This document shows, piece after piece, positions 16,343 to 25,225 of a DNA stretch of 64,000 nt; positions within the stretch are counted from its first letter, which is position 1; each line of letters begins with the position of its first letter. Both the position numbers and the translations under genes were made by a program. The stretch covers positions 124,001 through 188,000 of the forward strand of contig NZ_PVBN01000011.1 in assembly GCF_002968635.1 (NCBI RefSeq), written 5' to 3'. The notes below the pieces were generated by a model. The model was not told where the DNA came from. It saw nothing but the letters and a program-made list of their open reading frames with translations, and did no database searches. Source of the DNA: Neorhizobium alkalisoli (GTDB taxonomy: Bacteria > Pseudomonadota > Alphaproteobacteria > Rhizobiales > Rhizobiaceae).

Positions 16343-19300
16343 ACCTTTCGAGGCCGTTCATAGGTCGTCCCCGATTGGCAATGGTCATCGCGGTCGTCAT
16401 GACTCTCGCCGGTGCGATCGCGCTGACCCAGATTCCCGTGGCGCAGTTTCCCCAGATTACGCCGCCCGAAGTACAGGTGACTGCGAGCTATCCCGGCGCC
16501 AATGCCGAGGTGATGACGGACAGCGTCGGAGCGGTCATTGAGGATCAGGTAAACGGGGTCGAGGACATGCTCTACATGTCCTCCTCCAGCACGAACAACG
16601 GCACCTATTCGCTAACAGTCACGTTTGCGGTCGGAACAGACCCTGCCATCGCCCAGGTGAATGTCCAGAACCGAGTGGCGCTTGCGACCGCCCGTCTTCC
16701 GCCCGCTGTTACGCAAGCCGGTGTCTCAGTCCGGAGCCGCTCGTCCAGCATGCTGATGGGGATAGCGCTCTATTCACCCAAGGGAACGCACGACGAACTA
16801 TTCATCAGCAACTACGCGACAATCAATATTCGCGACGCGGTGGCCCGCGTGGCCGGCGTCGGTGAGGCGGGCGTCTTCGGCCCCTCCTACAGCATGCGGG
16901 TCTGGATGAATCCGGACCGCATGCAGGCGCTCGGAATCACCGCCGCTGACCTTACCGCCGCCATCCAGGCGCAGAATGCGCAAGCGTCCGCTGGTCAGCT
17001 AGGCTCTTCTCCCACCGTTGCCGGTCAACAGCTCCAACTCACGGTCATGGCCCAAGGCCGTCTGCGCAACGAAGTGGAGTTCGGCAATGTCGTCGTAAGA
17101 ACCAACACAGACGGCGGTATCGTCCGGCTGAGGGACGTGGCGCGGGTCGAGCTCGGGGCTCAGTCCTATGACACGACATCGATGCTCAATGGTCGGCCGA
17201 GTGCGACTGTTGTCGTCTACCAATCATCCGACGCCAATGCTCTTGCCGTCTCCCAGAATGTAAGAGGAGAACTCGAACGTTTATCGAGGCAGTTTCCAAA
17301 TGACCTTGCCTACACCGTGGTGTTCGACACGACGATGTTCGTCAACGAGACCATCAGCGAGATTGCGTTGACCCTCGTTATCACCTTCGCTCTCGTCGTC
17401 GCGGTCACATACCTTTTCCTGCAGGACTGGCGCTCGACGCTCATCCCGATGTTGACGATCCCCGTTTCGCTGATCGGGGGTTTTGCGGTTCTCTACGTGC
17501 TCGGCTATTCGGCCAATACAATCACGCTGTTTGCTGTGGTCCTGGCGATCAGCCTCGTCGTTGACGACGCGATCATCGTGGTGGAAAACGTGCAGCGGGT
17601 GATGGCCGAGGACGGCGTCGACGTCAACGAAGCGACGGCCCGCACGATGGACCAGGTTACCGGCCCAATCATCGCAACCACGCTGGTGCTGGCAGCGCTC
17701 TTCGTTCCGGTCGCCTTCCTGGGCGGTATAACCGGGCAGCTCTACAGTCAGTTCGCCGTCACCATCCTGGTGACGATCACCTTCTCCACGGTGAACGCAC
17801 TGACCCTGAGCCCGGCACTGTGTGCTCTGTTGTTGCGCGCGCCTGTGGCGCGCCGGTCCGGCGTCTTCGGCGTCTTCAACCGAGGTCTCGACACCTCACG
17901 TGCTTTCTATCTCCGCGCGCTGGCAATGTTCTCGCATCGCCTCGTCCTGTCGACTGTCGTGTTCCTGGTCTTTCTCGGCGGCATCTATGGGGCATTCCGG
18001 ATGCTTCCGACCGGATTCGTCCCGGCCGAAGACCAGGGGTATCTCTTCATGAATGTCCAGCTGCCGGACGCTGCCTCGCTTGAGCGGACCGAGCAGACGC
18101 TCGCTCGTGTCACGGAAGTATTGCGGAATACGCCGGGCGTCGAGAATTCCATCGGGATCGCCGGTAGCAGCATGGTCGGCGGCGGCGGATCGAATACGGG
18201 CATGGTCATCGCGGCGTTGAAAAACTGGAGCGAACGGGGGGCGGACGAAAGCGTCGAACGCCTGATGGGTCGCCTGCGTTCCCAGTTCGCGGCCATTCCC
18301 GGTGCGTCTGTCGTTCCGTTCAATCCGCCGGCCATACCCGGACTAGGCGTTACCGGGGGCTTCGATATGCGCCTCCAGGCCCGCGCAGGGCAGACCCCGC
18401 AGGAGCTCGCGGCGGTGATGCGGGGGCTGATCGTCAACGCGAACCAATCAGCTAGTCTTTCGAGCGTCTTCAGCACTTTTTCGGCTGGGGTCCCGCAGGT
18501 GTTCCTCGATATCGACAGGGCACGGGCAGAACTTTTCGGGGTACCTCCCGCAGCCATTTTCAGTGCCTTGCAGGCACATCTCGGATCGGCGTATGTGGAC
18601 GACTTCAACATGTTTTCGCGGGTCTATCAGGTACGCATCCAAGACGAGCCGCAGTTCCGCAGCAGGATCGAGGACATTCAGAGGTTGAGGGTTCGCAGCC
18701 AGAGCGGTGCTGCTGTCCCCCTCCAATCCTTGCTGTCTATAGAGACGTCCTATGGTCCGGGGTCCATCAGCCGCTACAATCTGTTTCCAGCCGCGTCCGT
18801 AAACGGACAGCCTGCGGCGAGCGTGAGCACGGGGGAAGCTCTCGCCCAAATGGAGGCGCTAGCCGAGCGGACCCTGCCGGACGGTTTCGGCTTCGAGTGG
18901 ACCGGGCTCGCACTTCAGGAGAAGCAGTCCGGGAACCAGACGGTGATCGTCCTGCTGGTGGGAATCGTCTTTACATATCTTTTTCTGGTGGGGCAGTACG
19001 AGAGTTGGAGCGTTCCCGTTGCCGTGATGTTGTCGGTCTCGGTCGCCGTTCTCGGTGCGCTTGCAGCCCTGTTGTTAACGGGTATCGAGCTCAACATCTA
19101 CGCTCAGATCGGACTCGTTCTTCTCATTGGGCTTGCCGCGAAAAATGCCATTCTGATCGTGGAATTCGCGAAGGAACGGCGCGACGAGGGCATGAGCATC
19201 GACGAAGCGGCTAGGGCAGGAACGGCGCAACGTTTCCGCCCGGTTCTGATGACCGCGATTGCGTCCATCCTCGGGGTCGTCCCACTCGTCGTCGCGACGG

Positions 19301-19479
19301 GGGCCGGTGCGGCAAGCCGGCAGTCGATCGGCATGACTGTGTTCGGAGGCCTGCTGGTGGGAACTCTTCTTGGTCTGGTTGTGATCCCTGTCCTCTACGT
19401 ACTGGTCCAGAATGTCCGGGAAAATCTCAAGGCTCGCATTGCAGGTAGAACAACCCACCCGAGAGAGGCTGCGCACTAG
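16339..19479 (+). CDS. RND multidrug efflux permease (HAE1 family)
   Basis: The protein has 1046 residues, the usual length. It opens NLSRPFIGRPRLAMVIAVV (first membrane helix) and has two large periplasmic loops. Membrane helix 4 carries the proton-relay Asp pair in LVVDDAIIVVENV, and the second half has the conserved GLAAKNAILIVEFAKE. It would expel hydrophobic drugs, bile salts or plant phenolics with proton import. Translation is coupled to the adaptor by overlapping stop and start codons. The gene downstream on the opposite strand is a LysR regulator, which may or may not control the pump. Confidence 0.95.
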   Translation: MNLSRPFIGRPRLAMVIAVVMTLAGAIALTQIPVAQFPQITPPEVQVTASYPGANAEVMTDSVGAVIEDQVNGVEDMLYMSSSSTNNGTYSLTVTFAVGTDPAIAQVNVQNRVALATARLPPAVTQAGVSVRSRSSSMLMGIALYSPKGTHDELFISNYATINIRDAVARVAGVGEAGVFGPSYSMRVWMNPDRMQALGITAADLTAAIQAQNAQASAGQLGSSPTVAGQQLQLTVMAQGRLRNEVEFGNVVVRTNTDGGIVRLRDVARVELGAQSYDTTSMLNGRPSATVVVYQSSDANALAVSQNVRGELERLSRQFPNDLAYTVVFDTTMFVNETISEIALTLVITFALVVAVTYLFLQDWRSTLIPMLTIPVSLIGGFAVLYVLGYSANTITLFAVVLAISLVVDDAIIVVENVQRVMAEDGVDVNEATARTMDQVTGPIIATTLVLAALFVPVAFLGGITGQLYSQFAVTILVTITFSTVNALTLSPALCALLLRAPVARRSGVFGVFNRGLDTSRAFYLRALAMFSHRLVLSTVVFLVFLGGIYGAFRMLPTGFVPAEDQGYLFMNVQLPDAASLERTEQTLARVTEVLRNTPGVENSIGIAGSSMVGGGGSNTGMVIAALKNWSERGADESVERLMGRLRSQFAAIPGASVVPFNPPAIPGLGVTGGFDMRLQARAGQTPQELAAVMRGLIVNANQSASLSSVFSTFSAGVPQVFLDIDRARAELFGVPPAAIFSALQAHLGSAYVDDFNMFSRVYQVRIQDEPQFRSRIEDIQRLRVRSQSGAAVPLQSLLSIETSYGPGSISRYNLFPAASVNGQPAASVSTGEALAQMEALAERTLPDGFGFEWTGLALQEKQSGNQTVIVLLVGIVFTYLFLVGQYESWSVPVAVMLSVSVAVLGALAALLLTGIELNIYAQIGLVLLIGLAAKNAILIVEFAKERRDEGMSIDEAARAGTAQRFRPVLMTAIASILGVVPLVVATGAGAASRQSIGMTVFGGLLVGTLLGLVVIPVLYVLVQNVRENLKARIAGRTTHPREAAH

Positions 19480-19571
19480 CGCAGATGCGGAATTGGCGAG
19501 AAATCGCAGCGCTCGGCGGCATGCTCCTCCAGGCGGCGCACGAACGTCAGATCGTGTCTCCCGATCATCAT
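19476..19571 (-). other. 31-codon ORF coupled to the LysR gene
   Basis: The frame starts at ATG 19571-19569, overlapping the LysR stop (TGA 19570-19568), and ends at TAG 19478-19476, which overlaps the efflux permease stop on the other strand. It reads MMIGRHDLTFVRRLEEHAAE followed by RCDFSPIPHLR. The ATGA-type overlap is what real co-translated genes show, but no family is recognised and it may be a truncated remnant or chance. Confidence 0.25.
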
Positions 19572-20491
19572 TTACCTGGATGCGGTCCCTGGAGACCCGA
19601 GAGGATCTCGCGAAGCCACCGCTGGACCGGGTGGGCTTCGTTCCTGCGATGCCAGGACATGACAAACGATACCGGAGCCAAGGCGATCGGCGGTGGCAGC
19701 GCGACCAGTTCGTCGCGGCAGGCAGAAGCCTTGACTACGCCTTCCATCAAAGTGGCGATCAGATCGGAACGCGCCACGAGCGCAGGAGCTGCATACATTT
19801 GCGGTAGCGACAGCGCTATGCGTCTGCGCTGCCCTGTCGCGGCGAGTGCCGCATCGACCTGACCGAACCTCTCGCCTTCCGGAGACACGAGAAGGTGCGA
19901 CAGGCCGAGAAAGCTCCGCAGATCTAGGGGATGCGAAGCCGCGGGATGACCATGGCGCATGATGCAGACAAAGCGTTCTTCGAACAGCGGTTTGCTCAGG
20001 ATGCGGCCCCCAACAGACTGCCGTGGCGGCACCCCTATGGTCAGGTCGGCCTCTCCGGCATCGAGAATGGACACCGCATCGTCGCGATGGGTGAACGCCT
20101 TGATACGCAGGGTGACATTGGGCGCCTGGTCTCGCAAGATTTCGGTCAGGCGTGGAAGCAGCATAAAAGCCGGATGATCGGACAGGGCCAGCGTGAACTC
20201 CTGCGAGGAAATCGCAGGGTCGAAGCGTTGGGTGAAATCGAGCGTGCGACTAATCTCCGACAGTGCTCGGCCGAGCGGTTCGGCCAGGTCGCTCGCGCGC
20301 TGTGTTGGTTGCAGCCCGGACGGACCACGCACGAACAGCTCGTCGCCAAACAGGGCGCGCAGTCGTGCGAGGGCGGCGCTCATGGCCGGTTGCGTGCGTC
20401 CTATTCGCTTGCCAGCCCGCGTGACACTTCGTTCCGCAATCAGCGCGTCGAAGGCAACAAGCAAGTTGAGGTCTATCCCGTATAAATCCAT
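19568..20491 (-). CDS. LysR-family transcriptional regulator
   Basis: The protein has 307 residues from ATG 20491 (MDLYGIDLNLLVAFDALI); an earlier in-frame ATG at 20515 would add eight residues. The N-terminal winged helix has RSVTRAGKRIGRTQPAMSAA, the LysR recognition helix, followed by ALARLRALFGDELFVR, as in NodD/NahR-like members. The remainder is the periplasmic-binding-like effector domain. It is divergent from the SnoaL-like and quinone oxidoreductase genes, the usual target arrangement. The 64-88 bases between contain an AT-rich imperfect palindrome around TCATATATCATG (20505-20516). Confidence 0.9.
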   Translation of the reverse strand: MDLYGIDLNLLVAFDALIAERSVTRAGKRIGRTQPAMSAALARLRALFGDELFVRGPSGLQPTQRASDLAEPLGRALSEISRTLDFTQRFDPAISSQEFTLALSDHPAFMLLPRLTEILRDQAPNVTLRIKAFTHRDDAVSILDAGEADLTIGVPPRQSVGGRILSKPLFEERFVCIMRHGHPAASHPLDLRSFLGLSHLLVSPEGERFGQVDAALAATGQRRRIALSLPQMYAAPALVARSDLIATLMEGVVKASACRDELVALPPPIALAPVSFVMSWHRRNEAHPVQRWLREILSGLQGPHPGK

Positions 20492-20579
20492 AGCATGGAT
20501 GTTGTCATATATCATGTATCGATTTCAAGGATGAAGTCTGGATGTCTATCGTTGGCGCGGTTCAACCAGGAGACATTCG

Positions 20580-21035
20580 ATGTCACACGAAAATACCGCC
20601 GCATCCGGTGGTCTCACAGACCGCGATCGCGCCGCAGTCGAGACCCTTTATCGCGCCTTTTCCGAGCATGATCCCAACCTGCTTGATGAGGCGCTGACAG
20701 AAGACTGGCATGACATTCCGCTTGCGCCCGGACAAGCAGCCGGCCGCGAGGGCATGAAGCCGCTGATCCGCGCCTTCAGCGCCGCTTTTCCCGATGCTCG
20801 CGTTACCATCCATGAAGTGATCGGTGAGCCAGGTCGCGCCGGTGTAAGAGGCGAGATCACCGGCACCCATAAAGGCGAATGGTTCGGCATCGCCCCGACC
20901 GGCACTCACTTCACGCTTCCCATCCACGATTTCCACCATGTGCGGGAGGGCCTTATCACCCACACCTGGCACATGGAGGACTGGTTCGGCTGGCTGCATC
21001 AGGTCGGCGCCATGGGCGTTGGGGAGCAGACGTAA
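20580..21035 (+). CDS. SnoaL-like ester-cyclase-family protein
   Basis: The protein has 151 residues with AGGAGACATTCG before the ATG. It has a cystatin-like alpha+beta fold signature of NTF2/SnoaL proteins: VETLYRAFSEHDPNLLDEAL, DWHDIPLAPGQ, GREGMKPLIRAFSAAFPD, FTGTH-type GEITGTHKGEWFGIAPTG, and a final HTWHMEDWFGWLHQVGAM. In most soil bacteria these small enzymes act on aromatic polyketide-like or unknown compounds. The stop overlaps the next start (TAATG), so it is co-translated with the quinone oxidoreductase. Both are probably controlled by the divergent LysR regulator. Substrate is unknown. Confidence 0.83.
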   Translation: MSHENTAASGGLTDRDRAAVETLYRAFSEHDPNLLDEALTEDWHDIPLAPGQAAGREGMKPLIRAFSAAFPDARVTIHEVIGEPGRAGVRGEITGTHKGEWFGIAPTGTHFTLPIHDFHHVREGLITHTWHMEDWFGWLHQVGAMGVGEQT

Positions 21036-21958
21036 TGAAGGCGTTTCGCATCCACGACTATGAAGTCGATCCCGTCATTGAAAATGTCGCAATGCCTCAG
21101 CCTGGGCTTGGCGAGGTGCTGGTGCGCGTTGTTGCGGCCAGCCTGAACCCGCTTGATGTGAAACTTCAGCGCGGCAACATGGAAGCGTTCTTCCCGCTCG
21201 CATTCCCGTACACGCTCGGGACCGATCTAAGCGGCACCGTCGAGGTGCTGGGTGGCGAGGTGACAGACTGGAGCGTCGGCGATCGCATCGCGGCGCGAAC
21301 GACTCCCACAAGCGGCGGCGCGTTGGCGGAGTTCGCGCTCGTGCCGGCAGACCAACTTGTGCGCGTGCCTGATGTCATTACCTTCGAGCAGGCTGCCGGC
21401 ATCCCGACGGCCGCAGGCACCGCCTGGCAGGCTCTGTTCGAGGTCGCCCATCTTCGTGAAGGGCAGACGGTGCTCGTCCATGCAGGCGCTGGCGGCGTCG
21501 GCAGCTTCGCCATTCAGTTCGCCAGGCAAGCTGGCGCACGCGTGATCGCCACCGCTTCGGGCGATGGTATCGCCATCGCAGAGCGGTTGGGAGCCGATAT
21601 TGTGATCGACTACCGCAACGAGGACTTTGTGCAGCGGGTGCAAGACGTTGACGTGGTTCTCGACACGGTCGGTGGCGAGACGCAAGCGCGGTCGTATGAG
21701 GTGCTACGTACCGGCGGCTTTCTTGCCTCGACCGTGGCTCCGCCAGACGAAGCGCTCGCGAAGGCGCATGGCGTCGGCGCCGCCTTCGTCTTTCACAGCT
21801 CGAATGCAGACCGCCTTGCAACCGCTGTCGAGAAGGTGGCAGGGGGTGTCGAGGTGCTGACCGACCGGCTGCTGGCGGGCGAGGACGCACTTCAGGCGTT
21901 CGAATATCAGTCCACCGGACGAGCCCGGGGCAAGATCATCCTCAAGAACGTGTCATGA
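21035..21958 (+). CDS. NADPH:quinone oxidoreductase-like zinc-free MDR enzyme
   Basis: The protein has 307 residues from ATG 21035, which overlaps the previous stop. It is a medium-chain dehydrogenase/reductase of the quinone reductase branch: an N-terminal GroES-like domain with ASLNPLDVKLQRG and YTLGTDLSGTVEVLG, then a Rossmann domain with VLVHAGAGGVGSFAIQFAR (nucleotide-binding AGAGGVG). Cys/His zinc ligands are absent, as expected for this branch. The likely role is NADPH-dependent reduction of quinones or reactive alkenals. Pairing with a SnoaL-like protein and a LysR regulator suggests a stress or xenobiotic response. Confidence 0.9.
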   Translation: MKAFRIHDYEVDPVIENVAMPQPGLGEVLVRVVAASLNPLDVKLQRGNMEAFFPLAFPYTLGTDLSGTVEVLGGEVTDWSVGDRIAARTTPTSGGALAEFALVPADQLVRVPDVITFEQAAGIPTAAGTAWQALFEVAHLREGQTVLVHAGAGGVGSFAIQFARQAGARVIATASGDGIAIAERLGADIVIDYRNEDFVQRVQDVDVVLDTVGGETQARSYEVLRTGGFLASTVAPPDEALAKAHGVGAAFVFHSSNADRLATAVEKVAGGVEVLTDRLLAGEDALQAFEYQSTGRARGKIILKNVS

Positions 21959-22096
21959 TGGTCTTTTCGCAGGAGCAGGGACGCCGCGCCGCACAGACGC
22001 TGTGAGGTTCATCGCCCCCGCTACGAGTGGTTCAAACAGCCGCCTCGACTAAGGTCGGGACGGCTGCCGCGGTCACACCTGATCATCCACATTTAG

Positions 22097-22579
22097 TCAA
22101 CGATGGATCGGGTCGATCCAGGGTACGTCTTCCGGTTTTTCGACCGGCTCGATATCGAGATTGACGACGACCGGCTCCTGGCCGGAGCGGACGAGGACGC
22201 ATTCCAGCGTCTCATCGCGACTGGCATTGATCTCCTGATGCGGCACATAGGGCGGTACGTAGATGAAATCGCCGGGACCCGCTTCGGCCGTATATTCCAG
22301 ATGCTCGCCCCAGCGCATCCGGGCCTTGCCTTTGACCACATAGATGATGCTCTCGAGATCACCGTGATGATGGGCGCCTGTCTTGGCGTTGGCGTGTATC
22401 GTCACCGTGCCTGCCCAGATCTTTTCCGCTCCGGCACGCGCCTTGCTGATGGCGGTGGCGCGGTTCATGCCAGGCGTCTGGGCGGTATTCGGGTCGAGCG
22501 AATTGCCGGGAATGACCTTGACGCCATTCTCCCGCCAATGGTCATTCGCATGATGATGATCGTCGTGATCGTGGGTCAC
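22097..22579 (-). CDS. cupin-domain protein with His-rich N-terminus
   Basis: The start is uncertain: GTG 22579 gives about 160 residues, TTG 22624 about 175. The core has the two cupin motifs: GAHHHGDLESIIYVVKGKARMRWG (G(X)5HXH-type, with Glu) and GDFIYVPPYVPHQEIN, so a metal site of three His and one Glu is likely. Near the N-terminus the protein has an unusual HDHDDHHHANDH cluster, which could bind metal. Single-domain cupins of this kind are isomerases, dioxygenases or sensors. It lies downstream of the enolase-superfamily gene, with 286 or more bases between, and may be separately transcribed. Confidence 0.8.
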   Translation of the reverse strand: MTHDHDDHHHANDHWRENGVKVIPGNSLDPNTAQTPGMNRATAISKARAGAEKIWAGTVTIHANAKTGAHHHGDLESIIYVVKGKARMRWGEHLEYTAEAGPGDFIYVPPYVPHQEINASRDETLECVLVRSGQEPVVVNLDIEPVEKPEDVPWIDPIHR

Positions 22580-22910
22580 TCTGTTCTCGATTCTAGTCTG
22601 CTGGCGAGCTGGCTTAATCGGCAAAGCTTACATGGCCGCTGATCAATGACAATGGTTGCCGGCGTGTGCCTCGCTAATTGTTCAGGTCCGACCTGCTTGG
22701 CGAGTTTCGCCTGCTTCATGGCTGGGATGAACGGGCCGCAACCCCGCTATTCGAACGAGCATCGGTAGATGGAGAAAGGTATTCCGGCGTGCCCGCGATA
22801 TGTGCGGACAGGCTTCGGCTATCACAGCGAAGCTAAGGAAGATGCTTGAGCGATCTGGTGTCACATAGGAGACATTTCCCTTGAGACCTTCAGCTGCCTC
22901 CGCGACCAGA
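22580..22910. other. 331-base stretch between cupin and dehydratase genes
   Basis: I see no supported gene. Short open frames on both strands lack ribosome-binding sites and family features. The region may hold the cupin promoter (minus strand) but I cannot point to a convincing -35/-10 pair. Confidence 0.25.
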
Positions 22911-24113
22911 TCAAAGACCTTTTGCGTCGGAGACCCGGCGGATCACCGTGAATTTCTTGTCGAGGTCCGGGTGTAGTTCCATGCCGAGGCCTGGGCCGGG
23001 CGGGACCGTGATCATGCCGTTCTTCACTTCCGGAAGCGCTGTCACGAGGTCGCGATACCAGGTGCGATAGAAGGCGCGCACGCTTTCCTGGATCAGGGCA
23101 TTCGGCGCGTTCAGTGAAAGATGTGTCGAGGCCGCAAGCAGGACCGGGCCGGTGCAATCGTGCGGGGCGATCGGCAGGTGCCAGGCTTCCGCCATCGAGG
23201 CGATCTTGCGCGCTTCGGAAATGCCGCCGCACCAGCCGATGTCGAGCATGACGACGCCGGCTGCGCCGGTTTCGAGCAGATCGCGGAAAGCCCAGCGGGA
23301 GCCGAGGGTTTCCGAGGCCGAAATCGGTGCGGGCGATACGTCGACGTAGCGTTTCAGGTCCGCCAGGCTGTCCATCTTGATCGGGTCTTCGTGCCAGAAC
23401 GTCTGATAGGGCGTCAGTGCCTTGGCGATCTGCATGGCGGGCAGGAGCTGCCACATGGAGTGGAACTCGACCATGATGTCCATCTTGTCGCCGACGGCCT
23501 TGCGGATCTTTTCGAACGGTTGCAGCGCAGACTTCAGATCCGGCAGCGAGACATACTGGCCGCGGGTCTTTTCGGCGGCGGCATCGAAGGGCCAGATCTT
23601 CATGGCCGTGATGCCTTCTTCCAGCAGTGATTCCGCCAGCTCGTCCGCCCTGTAGAGAAAACCGTTCAGGTCGTCGTAGTTCGTTCCGGCGCCAAGACCG
23701 TAATTGCCAGTCTGCTGCCCGGTGTTGCGCTTGACATACTCCGTGCCGGCGCAGGTGTTGTAGGTGCGGATCTCGCTGCGGGTGAAGCCGCCGAGAAGCT
23801 GGGCGATCGGCAGGTTGGTCGCCTTGCCGAAAATATCCCAGAGCGCGATGTCGAAAGCCGAGTTGCCGCGCACTTCCGCGCCAGACGAGCGGAAGCCGAT
23901 GTAACCGACGAGGTCCTGCGCCAGAAGGTCGATCTGCAGCGGATCGCGGCCGATGACGCGCGGTGCAATGAATTCATGCACGTGCGCCTCGACGGCCTGG
24001 ACGCCGTAGAAGGTCTCGCCAAGCCCGGTAATGCCCTCGTCCGTGTGGACCAGAACCCAGAGGAGGTTTTCGCGCTCGTCGATGCGGACGGTTTCGATGC
24101 CGGTGATTTTCAT
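22911..24113 (-). CDS. enolase-superfamily (mandelate racemase group) acid-sugar dehydratase
   Basis: The protein has 400 residues. It begins MKITGIETVRID, with the capping domain GETFYGVQAVEAHVHEFI. In the barrel, putative metal ligands lie in MVEFHSMWQ (Glu), HEDPIKM (Glu) and ASETLGSR (Glu), with the acid/base His in APHDCTGP after LDIGWCGGISEARK. Instead of the Lys-X-Lys of talarate dehydratase it has AMKIWPFD, so the chemistry resembles that of galactonate and mannonate dehydratases, which use a His. The substrate is not identified. It is last in the TRAP/idonate operon, so a hexonate or related acid sugar is the likely substrate. Confidence 0.85.
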   Translation of the reverse strand: MKITGIETVRIDERENLLWVLVHTDEGITGLGETFYGVQAVEAHVHEFIAPRVIGRDPLQIDLLAQDLVGYIGFRSSGAEVRGNSAFDIALWDIFGKATNLPIAQLLGGFTRSEIRTYNTCAGTEYVKRNTGQQTGNYGLGAGTNYDDLNGFLYRADELAESLLEEGITAMKIWPFDAAAEKTRGQYVSLPDLKSALQPFEKIRKAVGDKMDIMVEFHSMWQLLPAMQIAKALTPYQTFWHEDPIKMDSLADLKRYVDVSPAPISASETLGSRWAFRDLLETGAAGVVMLDIGWCGGISEARKIASMAEAWHLPIAPHDCTGPVLLAASTHLSLNAPNALIQESVRAFYRTWYRDLVTALPEVKNGMITVPPGPGLGMELHPDLDKKFTVIRRVSDAKGL

Positions 24114-24154
24114 GGCGTTTTCCGTGAACGTGGAGATTTATAGGTGGGGCGGGA

Positions 24155-25186
24155 TTAGAAAACGAGATGGACCTTCATCGACTTCGTGCGGTCGGTCGCG
24201 AGATCGAAGGCCTCGACGGCGCGTTCCATGGGGATTTGCGCAGTCAGCAGCGGACGCACATCAATGCGGCGCTCGGCGATCAGCTTGGCCGCCCACTCGA
24301 ATTCGGCATCGAAGCGGAACGTGCCGCGGAGCACGATTTCCTTGGTGACGATGGCACTGATCGGCAAGCTGACCTCCTTGCCGAGACCGACGGCGACGAT
24401 CGTGCCGCGGGGACGCACGACGTTGAGAAGGCCGGCGAGGACCGCGCCGTTGCCGGAGCATTCGAAGACTGCGTGGAACGTGCCCTTGCCCTCGGCATAA
24501 GGGACTAAAGCATCCGGTCGCTCAGCGGTGTTGAATACCGTGTCGGCGCCGACTGCCTTGGCGATTTCCAGCGCCGAGTTGGAAATGTCCGTTGCGACGA
24601 TTTCGGTCGCGCCGGCGAAACGGGCGGCGAGGATGGTGAGGCAACCGATTGTGCCGGTGCCGGTCACGAGCACGCGCTTGCCGACCAGCGAGCCGGCCTG
24701 CATGATCGCATGAAGGCAGACAGCAAGCGGCTCGCAGCAGGCGGCTTCCTCGAAGGGCGTGTCGGCGGCAACCGGCACGGCCTGCTCAGCCTCGACGACG
24801 ATTTCTTCGCGGAACAGGCCCTGGACATGCGGAAAGCGCATCGCCGAGCCGTTGAAGCGCATGTCCATGGCATGCTGTCGCTGGCCTTCGCGCATGAATT
24901 CGCAATCGCCGCCGGGGCGGCTCGGATTAATGGCGACGCGCTGGCCGACGGTAAGGTTGGTGACGCCTTCCCCGATCGCGGCGATCTCTCCGGATGCCTC
25001 GTGGCCGAGGATCATCGGTTCGCGGACGCGCACCGTACCGAAACCGGCATGGTGGTAATAATGGAGGTCCGAGCCGCAGATGCCGCCAGCCCTCAGGCGG
25101 ATACGCACTTCGCCCGGTCGGGGTTCGCCGACGCTGCGTTCCTCGATCCTGAGATCATGCTCCTTGTGAATGACGACGGCTTTCAT
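24155..25186 (-). CDS. L-idonate 5-dehydrogenase-like zinc alcohol dehydrogenase
   Basis: The protein has 343 residues. The family interconverts L-idonate and 5-keto-D-gluconate using NAD(P). Catalytic zinc residues are visible: Cys37 (GICGSD), His61 and Glu62 (LGHEASG), and CCEPLAVCLHA further on. The nucleotide site is VLVTGTGTIGCL. The structural-zinc lobe, normally four Cys in PxxPCxxCxxC...C, reads NPSRPGGDCEFMREGQRQHA, so three of the four Cys are replaced. The sequence after it (MRFNGSAMRFPHVQG) still matches IdnD. It follows the gluconate 5-dehydrogenase-like gene by 39 bases, completing the idonate pair. Confidence 0.88.
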   Translation of the reverse strand: MKAVVIHKEHDLRIEERSVGEPRPGEVRIRLRAGGICGSDLHYYHHAGFGTVRVREPMILGHEASGEIAAIGEGVTNLTVGQRVAINPSRPGGDCEFMREGQRQHAMDMRFNGSAMRFPHVQGLFREEIVVEAEQAVPVAADTPFEEAACCEPLAVCLHAIMQAGSLVGKRVLVTGTGTIGCLTILAARFAGATEIVATDISNSALEIAKAVGADTVFNTAERPDALVPYAEGKGTFHAVFECSGNGAVLAGLLNVVRPRGTIVAVGLGKEVSLPISAIVTKEIVLRGTFRFDAEFEWAAKLIAERRIDVRPLLTAQIPMERAVEAFDLATDRTKSMKVHLVF

Positions 25187-25225
25187 CGGTAGTTCCTTAC
25201 GATTTCAATTTGGGAGGTCAGGCGA

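Noticed and set aside
22682..22864. 60-codon ORF in the gap between cupin and dehydratase genes
   Set aside because: No ribosome-binding site, no family, and composition like other shadows.
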